64,000 nucleotides of DNA from Siphonobacter curvatus (GTDB lineage Bacteria > Bacteroidota > Bacteroidia > Cytophagales > Spirosomataceae). Position 1 is the first letter of the stretch. Every line of letters begins with the position of its first letter. The stretch covers positions 64,501-128,500 of the forward strand of contig NZ_PTRA01000008.1 of assembly GCF_002943425.1 (NCBI RefSeq), in the 5' to 3' direction. Shown here piece by piece: positions 10,001-17,500 of the stretch. Both the position numbers and the translations under genes were made by a program. The notes beneath the pieces are model-generated. The model had not been told where the DNA came from. It searched no databases and saw only the letters and a list, made by a program, of their open reading frames with translations.

Positions 10001-10193
10001 CGACGAAGGTTTCGGTACCCTTGATCCCGATACGCTGGAAATTGCTCTGGGAACGCTGGAAAAATTACAGGCCGAATCCAACCGCATGATTGGGATTATT
10101 TCCCACGTGGAAGCCCTGAAAGAACGAATCACTACCCAAATCCGGCTTCGGAAACAGGCCAGCGGATTCAGTGAAATGGAAATTGTCGGGTAA
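7086..10193 (+). CDS. sbcC: Exonuclease subunit SbcC (Rad50-type SMC-like ATPase)
   Basis: A 1035-aa ATPase of the SbcCD complex. Walker A GPTGAGKT is at residues 38-45. Two long Gln/Glu/Arg-rich coiled coils flank the zinc hook CPVC near residue 540. The C-terminal lobe has the ABC signature LSGGETFLVSLALALGL and Walker B SLFIDEGFGTLD. Length is normal for SbcC. Two exact DnaA boxes lie inside the coding sequence (9333-9353), where they encode the repeated peptide KLSTELSTS, and one reverse box lies at 7466-7474. Confidence 0.95.
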   Translation: MRILKVSFENINSLRGQHTIDFQNETAFRTSNLFAITGPTGAGKTTILDVITLALYHRTPRLGEVNTNLLEKLGGVLTRDTHVAQAEVTFSTPGGTYRAKWGLQREMISRGANKGQFRLDEYAEIADVDNNVILASKKKKEVQEEIKKRIGLDYEQFVKAILLSQGDFAAFLKAKREERAELLERITGTEIYRKLGMEAYARWHDGYKREIEQKQQSLDLQKLLSDEDVTEYETFIKEYDELCRQAEAGRKGLEVQLQRKVRISEIWKSLEAIRQTEWPTWERDQHQFDQQHTPALSRHERVQQFSAQLTEYQVQEQNVKNAQIQAERLANEYQRAQQNRTQLLGDIAKLTGELVTDQSAQSGLERFRETVSGLVTARQEVAQQWQSAKEQGTYWLDKTGSGELQSLWKRESYGDCLGSSRELWKETQRRQTDIRTLYNWDTQANLPEIRQQSQIRRDALQQLEIQVRQYETVRRRLADYDRQVDEQRKLIRANEPALQTAQQAVTEAKNLVQIAQEEQLTFIRETSIPRLRTELRPDEPCPVCGSMDHPAENSSDDHFSIERYLQELASLKARFEARERSLSTTEQQLRQVELVTKAAEATIQTLEREKTQAQMELQPIAEAVGMWKTQLAIEKIGKSEEVKSWVQAEVERFQLLEELIQLQERSDSLAHFGKHLKNGLEFFQKQQEYTAELQKRYPKDPKYLNAECDELLRKLVQKTFSPQQYEPELVENKKLLLDTQEVFHQLQTKLSTELSTSGFASVEEARSALLSTELYRTLVERKDQLIRRKTQLETQMENLTKEVESLIQADDSDLSIDVLKSRMEDYRNSEREYLQKIGGWKQSLKDNETSRAENARRIAEIANLEQRYKKWRLLAEGLGDREGKKFNQFAQKLTLANLARSANSRLKDLSDRYLLLPPEGDEENLWVLDRNFDERRAVATLSGGETFLVSLALALGLSDMVSKNVRIESLFIDEGFGTLDPDTLEIALGTLEKLQAESNRMIGIISHVEALKERITTQIRLRKQASGFSEMEIVG
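9333..9353 (+). other. DnaA-box pair 3 (inside sbcC)
   Basis: Exact TTATCCACA at 9333-9341 and 9345-9353, direct orientation, start-to-start 12 bp, within the coiled-coil coding region. Confidence 0.6.
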
Positions 10194-10204
10194 ACTAATT
10201 CGAG

Positions 10205-10242
10205 TTATCCACAGTTATCCACAAGCAATACCTTTATTCACA
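10205..10242 (+). other. DnaA-box triplet 4 (sbcC-map gap)
   Basis: TTATCCACA at 10205-10213 and 10215-10223, then TTATTCACA (also within the TTATNCACA consensus) at 10234-10242. All are in the same orientation and sit just before the map ATG at 10256. Confidence 0.65.
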
Positions 10243-10255
10243 AATTAGGAAAAAT

Positions 10256-11020
10256 ATGTCGATTACCTCACAGGCCGAATTAGCGGGAATGCAACAGGTG
10301 AGCGAAGCCGTCGGGCTGACCCTTAAGGAAATGCGAGCGTACGCCCGCCCCGGTCTCACGACGAAAGACCTGGATAATTTCGGTGGAAAAATCCTCAAGG
10401 AACTGGGAGCCCGCTCAGCTCCTCGCCTGAGTTACGGTTTTCCCGGCTGGACCTGCATCAGCGTGAATCACGAAGTAGCCCACGGCATTCCTTCCGCTAA
10501 AAAAGTACTTCGCGAAGGCGACCTGATTAATATCGACGTATCCGCCGAGCTGAACGGCTTTTGGGCAGACAATGGCGGTTCGTTTGTATTAGGGCAGGAT
10601 ACCCGGAAACACCAGCCGTTAGTCAACACGTCGAAACAGATTTTACATAAGGCAATTCAGCACATTAAAACGGGCGTACGTATTGCGGATGTTGGTTTAC
10701 TGATCGAAACGGAAGCAAAAAAAGCGGGATATCGGGTGATTAAAAATCTGGCCGGTCACGGCATTGGCCGCAAATTACACGAAGAACCCAGCAGTATTCT
10801 GAACTGCTACGACCGTTTTAACAAGGCTCGTTTCAAGAAAAACTCGGTGGTAGCCATTGAAACGTTTATCGCCACGGACTCCATGTACGCCAACGAAACC
10901 AACGATGGCTGGACGCTGATTGGCAACCGGGGCGGATTTGTGGCTCAGCACGAGCATACCATTGTCGTTACGGATGATCAGCCGCTGATCCTTACGGCGA
11001 TGAACGAAATCTGGAATTAA
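10256..11020 (+). CDS. map: Methionine aminopeptidase, type I
   Basis: A 254-aa cytosolic metallopeptidase that removes the initiator methionine. Family motifs are in order: HEVAHGIPS, the Asp ligands in NIDVSAELNGFWADNGGSF, GHGIGRKLHEEPS, VAIETFIAT and QHEHTIVV, giving the D-D-H-E-E metal site. There is no N-terminal zinc-finger extension. It lies 62 bp after sbcC and may be partly co-transcribed with it. It converges with the next gene with only 5 bp between stop codons and no terminator. Confidence 0.93.
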   Translation: MSITSQAELAGMQQVSEAVGLTLKEMRAYARPGLTTKDLDNFGGKILKELGARSAPRLSYGFPGWTCISVNHEVAHGIPSAKKVLREGDLINIDVSAELNGFWADNGGSFVLGQDTRKHQPLVNTSKQILHKAIQHIKTGVRIADVGLLIETEAKKAGYRVIKNLAGHGIGRKLHEEPSSILNCYDRFNKARFKKNSVVAIETFIATDSMYANETNDGWTLIGNRGGFVAQHEHTIVVTDDQPLILTAMNEIWN

Positions 11021-11025
11021 GAAAT

Positions 11026-11520
11026 TTAGTTTCGCCGCAATACGACACGTTGCAGATGATCGACGGAGTAGTTGACGACGGATTGCGGCGAACCTTTTTT
11101 CCCGGAAGTAACTTCAAAAATTAACTCATCTTCCCGCAGTTCATACGTGGAGGTAAGTACGATTCCTTCCGTTTCAAATACGCTATACAGCTTATTACCA
11201 AAGCGATAACTCGTTAACTCCGTTCCGTCGCGTTCGTCCATGAGGTACAGGCCCGTAGCGGCATCTTTCAATCGTAACCGGTAATCTTTGACGGCGGGCT
11301 GTTTTGCGGAAAGGTACTCGGTTTTCCAGGACCAGCTTTCCGGCTCGGTAGTTGTTCCCACCGTCAGTCGAACGGTAACCGTATCGCGTAGTTTTCCACG
11401 AGCAAAGATTTCCATCCGGCCCGTCCACGTACCTACGCAGGCTTCCCCAAACGGGACCTGAGCGGCGGTTGGCTGAAGAAAAATCCACAGGCAAACGAGT
11501 GTACTCAAAAGCGTTTTCAT
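11026..11520 (-). CDS. Secreted protein of unknown function
   Basis: A 164-aa protein beginning with a signal peptide (MKTLLSTLVCLWIFLQPTAAQ). The longer open frame to 11583 would run into tsaC, so the ATG at 11520 is chosen. The mature part alternates short beta-strand-like stretches (GTWTGRMEIF, YRLRLKD, YELREDELIFEV), which suggests a small beta-barrel or lipocalin-like fold. That fold is an inference from pattern only. It lies downstream of tsaC on the same strand and may be its operon partner. Confidence 0.75.
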   Translation of the reverse strand: MKTLLSTLVCLWIFLQPTAAQVPFGEACVGTWTGRMEIFARGKLRDTVTVRLTVGTTTEPESWSWKTEYLSAKQPAVKDYRLRLKDAATGLYLMDERDGTELTSYRFGNKLYSVFETEGIVLTSTYELREDELIFEVTSGKKGSPQSVVNYSVDHLQRVVLRRN

Positions 11521-11551
11521 GCAGTCAGTAGAAGGTAAAAAGCAAGTGTTT

Positions 11552-12487
11552 TTACTCGGCCGCGGCTCTTCGGATCCGGTCATTAATTGCGGTTCCCAAA
11601 TCCCGCTCGGGTACTAATTCGGCGTAAATACGATCCAAACCCAGGGCATCCAATCGTCGCATGGCGGCAAAAAGATTATGAGCCGCTTCGGCAAAATCAC
11701 CCGTTACGGAAAGAATTTCCTGATGCAACCGGCCGTAATCGTTCTGGAAACTAAGCACTCCTACTCGATCTGAGTTTGGTACCGAGGCAGAACCGCTAAT
11801 CAAGGTCAGTGGCGTACGTGGGGCGTAATGACTTTTCAACATGCCCGGAGCCTGTGGATTCGAGCTGGAATGAGCCCTTACCTCTACAGGGCCTACCAGT
11901 TGTTCAATGCGTTCGATCGGCGTACCTCCCTTTCGGTACACAATGACCTGATCGCCTTCAAAACCCACAATGGTTGACTCCACGCCCACCTCGCAGGCAC
12001 CGCCATCCAGAATGTAGGCAATCTGCTCCCCCAGTTGCTGTTCGACGTGTTGGGCGGTGGTGGGACTGATATACCCAAACGGATTTGCACTCGGAGCCGC
12101 CAGCGGAAAGGCTAGTTGACTCAGCAACGAAAGACTTAGCTCATGTCGGGGAATGCGTACGGCGACGGTATCCAGACCGCTGGTCACCAGATCCGGTACG
12201 GATTCGGCTTTGGGTAGCAAAAACGTAATAGGTCCCGGCGTTAAGTGTTCCGCCAGTACCAAAGCCTTCTCGGGGATTTCCCGCACAAATTCCCGCAAAC
12301 GTTCAAACGCGTTGGTATGCACAATGAGCGGATCGAAGGCCGGCCGGTTTTTAACCCGAAAAATAGAAAGTACAGCCGCTGGGTCGAGGGCATTACCCGC
12401 TAGACCGTACACCGTTTCGGTGGGAATGGCGACGAGTTCTCCCGCTTCCAAAAAGGCCTTCGCCTGCTGTATATCCGTACCAATCAT
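11552..12487 (-). CDS. L-threonylcarbamoyladenylate synthase (Sua5/YwlC/TsaC)
   Basis: This enzyme makes threonylcarbamoyl-AMP from Thr, bicarbonate and ATP for the t6A37 modification of ANN-decoding tRNAs. The YrdC domain fills the first ~200 residues, with the motifs IPTETVYGLAGNA, KNRPAFDPL and RIPRH and the conserved SANPFG loop. At 311 aa it has the extra C-terminal Sua5 domain rather than the short TsaC form. The ATG at 12487 gives a canonical N-terminus. Confidence 0.92.
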   Translation of the reverse strand: MIGTDIQQAKAFLEAGELVAIPTETVYGLAGNALDPAAVLSIFRVKNRPAFDPLIVHTNAFERLREFVREIPEKALVLAEHLTPGPITFLLPKAESVPDLVTSGLDTVAVRIPRHELSLSLLSQLAFPLAAPSANPFGYISPTTAQHVEQQLGEQIAYILDGGACEVGVESTIVGFEGDQVIVYRKGGTPIERIEQLVGPVEVRAHSSSNPQAPGMLKSHYAPRTPLTLISGSASVPNSDRVGVLSFQNDYGRLHQEILSVTGDFAEAAHNLFAAMRRLDALGLDRIYAELVPERDLGTAINDRIRRAAAE

Positions 12488-12577
12488 TCTTGTTAGTGTT
12501 CAGTCTTTTTTGCCGTTCCCCGGGTAAGCTTTCCGACAAAAATACGGAAAATGCGGTTGACTTAGGCACAAAACAAA

Positions 12578-12600
12578 GCTGCCAGCTTGGGGCTGGCAGC
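12578..12600 (-). terminator. Terminator after the SIMPL-domain gene
   Basis: GCTGCCAGC / GCTGGCAGC with a 5-nt loop. On the minus strand the stem is followed by a T-rich stretch (TTTGTTTTG). Confidence 0.7.
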
Positions 12601-12623
12601 GAAGGACTGAAAAGGAATGACAA

Positions 12624-13343
12624 TTATTTGATTCGGAAAATAACCTGAATGCGGGAGGTGAACTTTACTTTCTGGAATTCCAGATCACTTTGGGCTACCT
12701 CCTCTGTATCAGCTTTTGCCATACGCATCATAGGCATTTGAGCCATTTGGTACATGGGGGCATTGTAGCTGTCTTCGATTTCGTGGATTTCTAGCACTTC
12801 GCCTAATTTGTCACCGAGCGATTCTACTAAATAGGCGGCTTTTTCTTTGGCGTTCTGTAAAGCCTTAATTTTCACGTCTTTGCGTAATTGCTCTTTTTTG
12901 GAGTAATCCACCCGGCTGATGTAAGTATTGGCAATACCCCGGGAATCCACTTTGGAAAGCAAGTTATCCACATTATATAATTTGGTTAATTTGAGTTGGT
13001 ATTGTTTGCTTTCCAGAAACTGAGCCGGGTTTTTCTTTTTTCCAATGCTGTTCTGGTAACCCGTGATTCCTTGAATAGTCAGGGCGTCTTTGGGCAAACC
13101 GGCTCCTTGTACCGACTGAATCAATTGTTTTTCCAGAATATCGATGGTGACTTTATCTTTCTGATTTTTCTCATCCTTATAAAACTCTTTGAGGCTAACG
13201 GTCAAGTAAAACTCATCCGGATCGACTTCTACTTCGGAAGTTCCGGTTACTTCAATTTTACGAACGGGATCTTTTTCCACGGTTTGAGCGAAGGCGGCAG
13301 TGCTGAAAATGAAAGAAGCGGCAAGCAAAAGAATGTTTTTCAT
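12624..13343 (-). CDS. SIMPL-domain (DUF541) periplasmic protein
   Basis: A 239-aa protein from the ATG at 13343, which begins a clear signal peptide (MKNILLLAASFIFSTAAFAQ). The longer frame to 13409 adds a non-signal extension and is rejected. The mature part starts IEVTGTSEVEVDPDEFYLTVSL, the hallmark of SIMPL/DUF541 proteins, and contains the ALQNAKEKAAYLVESLG helix. Family members (E. coli YggE, SIMPL) are linked to oxidative stress or signalling, but no molecular activity is established. An internal TTATCCACA occurs at 12964-12972. Confidence 0.85.
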   Translation of the reverse strand: MKNILLLAASFIFSTAAFAQTVEKDPVRKIEVTGTSEVEVDPDEFYLTVSLKEFYKDEKNQKDKVTIDILEKQLIQSVQGAGLPKDALTIQGITGYQNSIGKKKNPAQFLESKQYQLKLTKLYNVDNLLSKVDSRGIANTYISRVDYSKKEQLRKDVKIKALQNAKEKAAYLVESLGDKLGEVLEIHEIEDSYNAPMYQMAQMPMMRMAKADTEEVAQSDLEFQKVKFTSRIQVIFRIK

Positions 13344-13541
13344 GGCTTTGTAAGAATTAGTTTTTGAATCGTTTACACTCAGTAGATGCGATCGATCCAA
13401 AAATTCCATACGGAGAAGGTGTTAATGAAAGTTAAAGATAAATTGGAAATGAGAAGGTCAATAAAAAGGTTGATAATGAATGGTTTACAATTGAGATGGA
13501 TTTTTAAATTACTGTAGATACCAAATAAAACCGGAGATGTT

Positions 13542-14024
13542 TTAAATCTCTACGCGTAGCACGCTTGAATTATCAGTGCATATTTCCAGTAATCGCTGCT
13601 GAGTTAACTGTAACACTGGATGTACAAAGTCGGGAGCAATCTCAGCCAGTGGTACTAGGGTAAAACGTCGTTCCGCCAGGTAAGGGTGAGGAATGCTCAG
13701 TTCCGGATCCCTAACAACTTCCGTACCATAGTACAACAAATCAATATCGATCAAACGGGCTCCCCACTTCTCTTTTCGGACCCGACCCAGTTCCGTTTCA
13801 ATGGCCTGCGTACGCCGGAGCAGCTCTAAAGGCTCCCATTCGGTATTTACTTCGATTACCTGATTCAAAAAGGCGGGTTGATCCGTCAGGCCCCAGGCGG
13901 CCGTTTCCCACAAACTCGACTGGACGCGGATGGGTCCGATCGTGTTTTCAATACGTTTCCGGGCTTGTTGAAACGTGGCTAGCCGGTCGCCTAAGTTGGC
14001 TCCTAAAAGTAAGAATACGTTCAA
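13542..14024 (-). CDS. folK: 2-amino-4-hydroxy-6-hydroxymethyldihydropteridine diphosphokinase (HPPK)
   Basis: HPPK transfers pyrophosphate from ATP to the pterin in folate synthesis. Motifs: LLLGANLGDR at the N-terminus, the pterin-binding PAFLNQVIEVNT, and the catalytic GxRxIDIDLLYYG and IPHPYLAERRFTLVPL. No ATG fits. A TTG at 14024 gives MNVFLLLGANLGDR (160 aa), matching the family start. The longer frame from a TTG at 14105 would add a 27-aa hydrophobic extension with no family match. It lies directly after comM on the same strand. Confidence 0.88.
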   Translation of the reverse strand: MNVFLLLGANLGDRLATFQQARKRIENTIGPIRVQSSLWETAAWGLTDQPAFLNQVIEVNTEWEPLELLRRTQAIETELGRVRKEKWGARLIDIDLLYYGTEVVRDPELSIPHPYLAERRFTLVPLAEIAPDFVHPVLQLTQQRLLEICTDNSSVLRVEI

Positions 14025-14108
14025 AATATCGATTGAATGGTCGTTGCTGCAAAGGTAAAAATAGAGTACCGGGAAAATACGGGTAATCCAGATGAAAGCA
14101 ATCAACGA

Positions 14109-15647
14109 CTACATTCCCCAGCTCTCCCGGTCCAGACTTCGGTATTGAATGGCCTCGGCTAAGTGCTCAATTTTGATTTCGGGAGAGCCCGCCAAATCAG
14201 CGATGGTACGAGCTATCCGTAGAATCCGGTCGTACGCTCGAGCCGAAAGTTGCAATTTATTCATGGCTGTTTTGAGCAGCATCTTACCCGCTTCACTGAG
14301 TTCACACACTTTTCGTACTAGCTCCGACGGCATCATCGCATTGCAATAAACGCCCGCATGTTCAGTGAAGCGTTCCGTTTGCATTTCGCGAGCCTTAATG
14401 ACCCGCTCGCGAATGGCGGCACTCGCTTCGGACTTTCGGGTAGAAGATAACTGCTCAAAATTGACTGGCGTTACTTCTACGTGTAAATCAATCCGATCCA
14501 GTAAAGGGCCGGATATGCGGCTCAGGTACTTGCTAACGCTACCGGGCGGGCAGGTGCATTCCTTTTCGGGATGATTGTAATATCCACACGGACAAGGGTT
14601 CATACTGGCAATGAGCATGAAATTAGCCGGAAATTCCACCGCCCAGCGAGCCCTCGAAATACTGACGGTCCGCTCTTCCAACGGTTGCCGCATGACTTCC
14701 AGAGCCGACTGCTTAAACTCAGGTAGTTCGTCCAAAAACAGGACACCATTGTGAGCCAGTGAAATTTCGCCGGGTTGTGGCATACCCCCGTCCCCCACCA
14801 GGGCGGCATCCGAAATCGTATGGTGCGGATTCCGGAAGGGGCGACGGGCCATGAGGGTGGCCCGACTGCCCAGCTTGCCCGCCACGGAGTGAATCTTCGT
14901 TGTTTCAAGAGCCTCGTGTAAAGACAAGGGCGGAAGTATACTGGGAAGACGTTTGGCCAGCATGGTCTCTGCCGCCCCCGGCGGTCCGATCATGATCACG
15001 TTATGCCCACCGGCGGCAGCAATTTCCAGCGAGCGTTTGATATTTTCCTGGCCCTGTACGTCAGCAAAATCAGTTTCGTATTCGTTGAGGGTGGTAAGAA
15101 AAATGTCCCGCGTATCGGATGTGGTAGGTTCAATGTCTAACGTTCCCCGCAGAAAATCCACCGCCTCGCTGAGCGTATCGACGCCAATCACGTCGATGTT
15201 ATTAACAATGGAAGCTTCCGAAGCATTTTCTTTCGGTAAAATGAATCCTTTGAACTGGTTTTTGCGAGCTTCGATGGCAATAGGCAGTACTCCTTTGATA
15301 GGCCGCAATTTGCCGTCGAGCGAAAGCTCACCCATGATTAAATATTCTTCCAGCTTTTTCAGATTCGCCTGTTCGGAAGCGTGTAATACGCACAAGGCAA
15401 TGGGCAAATCATACGCGGAGCCTTCTTTACGTATATCTGCCGGAGCCAGATTGATTACGGTCTTCGTTCGTGGATAGAAGTAATCGTGATACTTAATGAC
15501 GGCTTCCACGCGTTGCACGCTCTCCTTCACTGCACTATCGGGCAATCCCATCAAAAAAGTACCTGTGCCCTGTCCTACCGTTACTTCAACGGTAACCAGG
15601 GTTGCATTCACGCCGAAAATGGCCGCTCCGTAAGTCTTTGCCAACAT
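14109..15647 (-). CDS. YifB/ComM-family Mg-chelatase-like AAA+ ATPase with altered Walker A
   Basis: A 512-aa protein with the ComM layout: N-terminal Lon-like (ChlI) domain, AAA+ core, C-terminal Mg-chelatase domain. ComM is a hexameric helicase that promotes branch migration during natural transformation. Walker B is intact (GVLFLDELPEFK), as are the Cys cluster (CPCGYYNHPEKECTCPPG) and the arginine region. Walker A reads GPPGAAET at residues 221-228, not the usual GPPGAGKT: Gly226 is Ala and the nucleotide-binding Lys227 is Glu. The frame is intact and the rest looks well conserved, so function may be altered rather than lost. Confidence 0.9.
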   Translation of the reverse strand: MLAKTYGAAIFGVNATLVTVEVTVGQGTGTFLMGLPDSAVKESVQRVEAVIKYHDYFYPRTKTVINLAPADIRKEGSAYDLPIALCVLHASEQANLKKLEEYLIMGELSLDGKLRPIKGVLPIAIEARKNQFKGFILPKENASEASIVNNIDVIGVDTLSEAVDFLRGTLDIEPTTSDTRDIFLTTLNEYETDFADVQGQENIKRSLEIAAAGGHNVIMIGPPGAAETMLAKRLPSILPPLSLHEALETTKIHSVAGKLGSRATLMARRPFRNPHHTISDAALVGDGGMPQPGEISLAHNGVLFLDELPEFKQSALEVMRQPLEERTVSISRARWAVEFPANFMLIASMNPCPCGYYNHPEKECTCPPGSVSKYLSRISGPLLDRIDLHVEVTPVNFEQLSSTRKSEASAAIRERVIKAREMQTERFTEHAGVYCNAMMPSELVRKVCELSEAGKMLLKTAMNKLQLSARAYDRILRIARTIADLAGSPEIKIEHLAEAIQYRSLDRESWGM

Positions 15648-15672
15648 AGTTTTCTTACCTAAAATCAGGTAG

Positions 15673-15680
15673 CAAACTTA
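15673..15680 (-). promoter_or_regulatory. comM -7 promoter element
   Basis: On the minus strand TAAGTTTG matches TAnnTTTG, 25 nt before the ATG at 15647. No clear -33 box. Confidence 0.45.
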
Positions 15681-15741
15681 AGCGGTTTAGGAGTTATAGC
15701 AGATAGAGCCTTTTATTTAACCAACATCAAAGCCGTAAAAA

Positions 15742-15787
15742 ACGAAAAACCCATGGGTAAGAAATTTCTTACCCATGGGTTTTTCGT
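15742..15787 (-). terminator. 46-bp perfect palindrome, probable terminator of the topoisomerase gene
   Basis: A perfect palindrome with no spacer, centred on AAATTT at 15764/15765. Its arms contain CGAAAAACCCATGGGTAAG, and each arm itself includes the palindrome ACCCATGGGT. The T-rich outer arm on either strand fits an intrinsic terminator with a loop at the AT centre. Confidence 0.7.
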
Positions 15788-15829
15788 AGGTATGCTAACT
15801 AATGTCCAGTACATATTTAGGGAACGGTA

Positions 15830-16933
15830 CTAGACGGTTGCTTCCAGTAACTGCTTCACTTTCAGTTCTAGTGGAGACAAAGACGAGGGATCTGCTGTTT
15901 CACTGGCAGCCGTATCTAGTCCCTCGCAGTAGCCCCAAAGTTTCTCTGACTCGTAGGCCGTAATTACTTTGGGATGAACATAGTATTTTTTGCTAACGGC
16001 CCGGGTATTACCCAACGCCTCAGCCACCAAATCATAACAGCGGTTGATATTGCGTTTACAGGCCGTAGGCGTATCGAATAATCCGAGCGATTGAAACGCC
16101 TCAAAAGCTCCCAGCGTACCTCGCCAGGTACGAAAGTCCTTAGCGGTAAATTCTTCACCCGTGATCTCACGTAAATAGGTATTGACATCACCAGAGCCAA
16201 CACTACGGTGGTTGCCTTCATTATCTACATACTGAAAAAGCTCCTCGCCGGGCACATCCTTACACCGCTGAATCAACTTCGCCAGTCGTTTGTCTTTGAG
16301 GCTAATTTCGTGGAAAATGCCCTTTTTCCCTTTGAAACGAAAGGTAACTTTTGATCCTTCGATGTCGGCATGTTCATCCTGCATGGTGGTAAGTCCATAC
16401 GAGCCATTTTGCTTCTTATACTCTTCGTTACCCACCCGAATGCTGGTTTTTTCCATGAGTCGAACAATGAGGGCCAGTACTTTTTCGTACGGAAGGCCTG
16501 GGCGACGTAAGTCCTTTTCAACCTGCTCCCGAATCTTTGGCAGCACTTCAGCAAATTCTACTAAACGATAAAACTTGGTCTCATTACGAATAGCGTTCCA
16601 ATCCGGATGATAGCGATACTGCTTGCGACCCTTCGTATCGAAACCCGTGGCTTGCAGATGCCCGTTATCCAGCGGACTTATCCACACTTTTTCCCAAGCC
16701 GGTGGTATAACCAGTGAACGGATTCGCCGTAGCGTATCCAGATCGCGTATAGGCTTTTTGTCAGCGTCAACGTACCGAAACGATTTATTATGGCGTAAAC
16801 GATAAATACCCGGTTGATCGTCGGTCGTGTAAACTAACCCTGCCACCTTAGCCGACCGCTTTGGATCTTTTGACCAAAGACGAGTACGGCGGCGACGGGT
16901 GGTTTTCGAAGGAGGTAGTGCAACAGCACTCAT
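15830..16933 (-). CDS. DNA topoisomerase IB (poxvirus/bacterial type)
   Basis: A 367-aa tyrosine recombinase-fold enzyme that relaxes supercoils through a 3'-phosphotyrosine. The N-terminal domain has IPPAWEKVWISP and GHLQATGFDTKGRKQYRYHP. The catalytic domain has VRLMEKTSIRVGNEEY (first Arg), KDFRTWRGT (second Arg) and SKKYYVHPKVI, with Tyr318 the likely nucleophile. Lys/Arg-rich N-terminal 20 residues may help DNA binding. Bacterial homologues are patchily distributed. A small acidic-protein gene lies just upstream on the same strand. Confidence 0.93.
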   Translation of the reverse strand: MSAVALPPSKTTRRRRTRLWSKDPKRSAKVAGLVYTTDDQPGIYRLRHNKSFRYVDADKKPIRDLDTLRRIRSLVIPPAWEKVWISPLDNGHLQATGFDTKGRKQYRYHPDWNAIRNETKFYRLVEFAEVLPKIREQVEKDLRRPGLPYEKVLALIVRLMEKTSIRVGNEEYKKQNGSYGLTTMQDEHADIEGSKVTFRFKGKKGIFHEISLKDKRLAKLIQRCKDVPGEELFQYVDNEGNHRSVGSGDVNTYLREITGEEFTAKDFRTWRGTLGAFEAFQSLGLFDTPTACKRNINRCYDLVAEALGNTRAVSKKYYVHPKVITAYESEKLWGYCEGLDTAASETADPSSLSPLELKVKQLLEATV

Positions 16934-16989
16934 AAAGTTAAAGGGTTGTGGGGTTTAGAGAAGGGTATAACCTTCCCAACAAATATCAA

Positions 16990-17289
16990 TTATAGCAGAG
17001 GATCGTCTTCCTTAATCGGAGCCTCATCGTGCTGGCTATGGCGATCAGCATCCTGCTGATGGCGGTCAGCCCGATCAACACTTCCCCGTTCGCGAATATT
17101 TACTTCCGTTTCCATATCGGTTGGATCAAACTCTCCTTTTTCATTTTCAAAGGATTGTTCATAATTCTCAACACCTTCACTTTCCAGAGCTTTCAGTTCA
17201 GAGGGGTTCAGACCCAGATATAACTTTTCTGGTTCTTGCTTCTCCGTGTTCTCTCTCAGTCCATTGTTTTCTTTCGGTTCGGTATTCAT
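16990..17289 (-). CDS. Small acidic hydrophilic protein, unknown function
   Basis: A 99-aa protein that I do not recognise. It is almost devoid of hydrophobic segments, rich in Glu, Asp, Asn and His, and ends in a D/H/Q-rich tail (DRADRHQQDADRHSQHDE), so it is probably intrinsically disordered. It lies 56 bp upstream of the topoisomerase IB gene on the same strand and may be co-transcribed. The single Cys-free, low-complexity composition argues against an enzyme. Confidence 0.65.
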   Translation of the reverse strand: MNTEPKENNGLRENTEKQEPEKLYLGLNPSELKALESEGVENYEQSFENEKGEFDPTDMETEVNIRERGSVDRADRHQQDADRHSQHDEAPIKEDDPLL

Positions 17290-17431
17290 GGCTGTCGGAT
17301 ATTAGTTTGAACAGGGATAGGATAAAAAAGAGTGCCTTCATGAATTTCCCCCGCATCTAAAGCCCTTTGATGTAGAAAATATTCCCTTGTTTTTCTGATT
17401 TCAACCCTGTTCTGGAAACTAGTTATTATGC

Positions 17432-17461
17432 TTGCATACTATTTTGATAATGGTATCTTTG
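17432..17461 (+). promoter_or_regulatory. Full Bacteroidota-type promoter for the cytochrome b/Fe-S pair
   Basis: TTG at 17432-17434, 19-nt spacer, TATCTTTG at 17454-17461. This fits TTTG/TTG-N19-TAnnTTTG. The ATG at 17501 follows 39 nt later. Confidence 0.75.
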
Positions 17462-17500
17462 CTAGAGTAAATTGATTTTTTCGAGCAAAACAAAAAAGGT

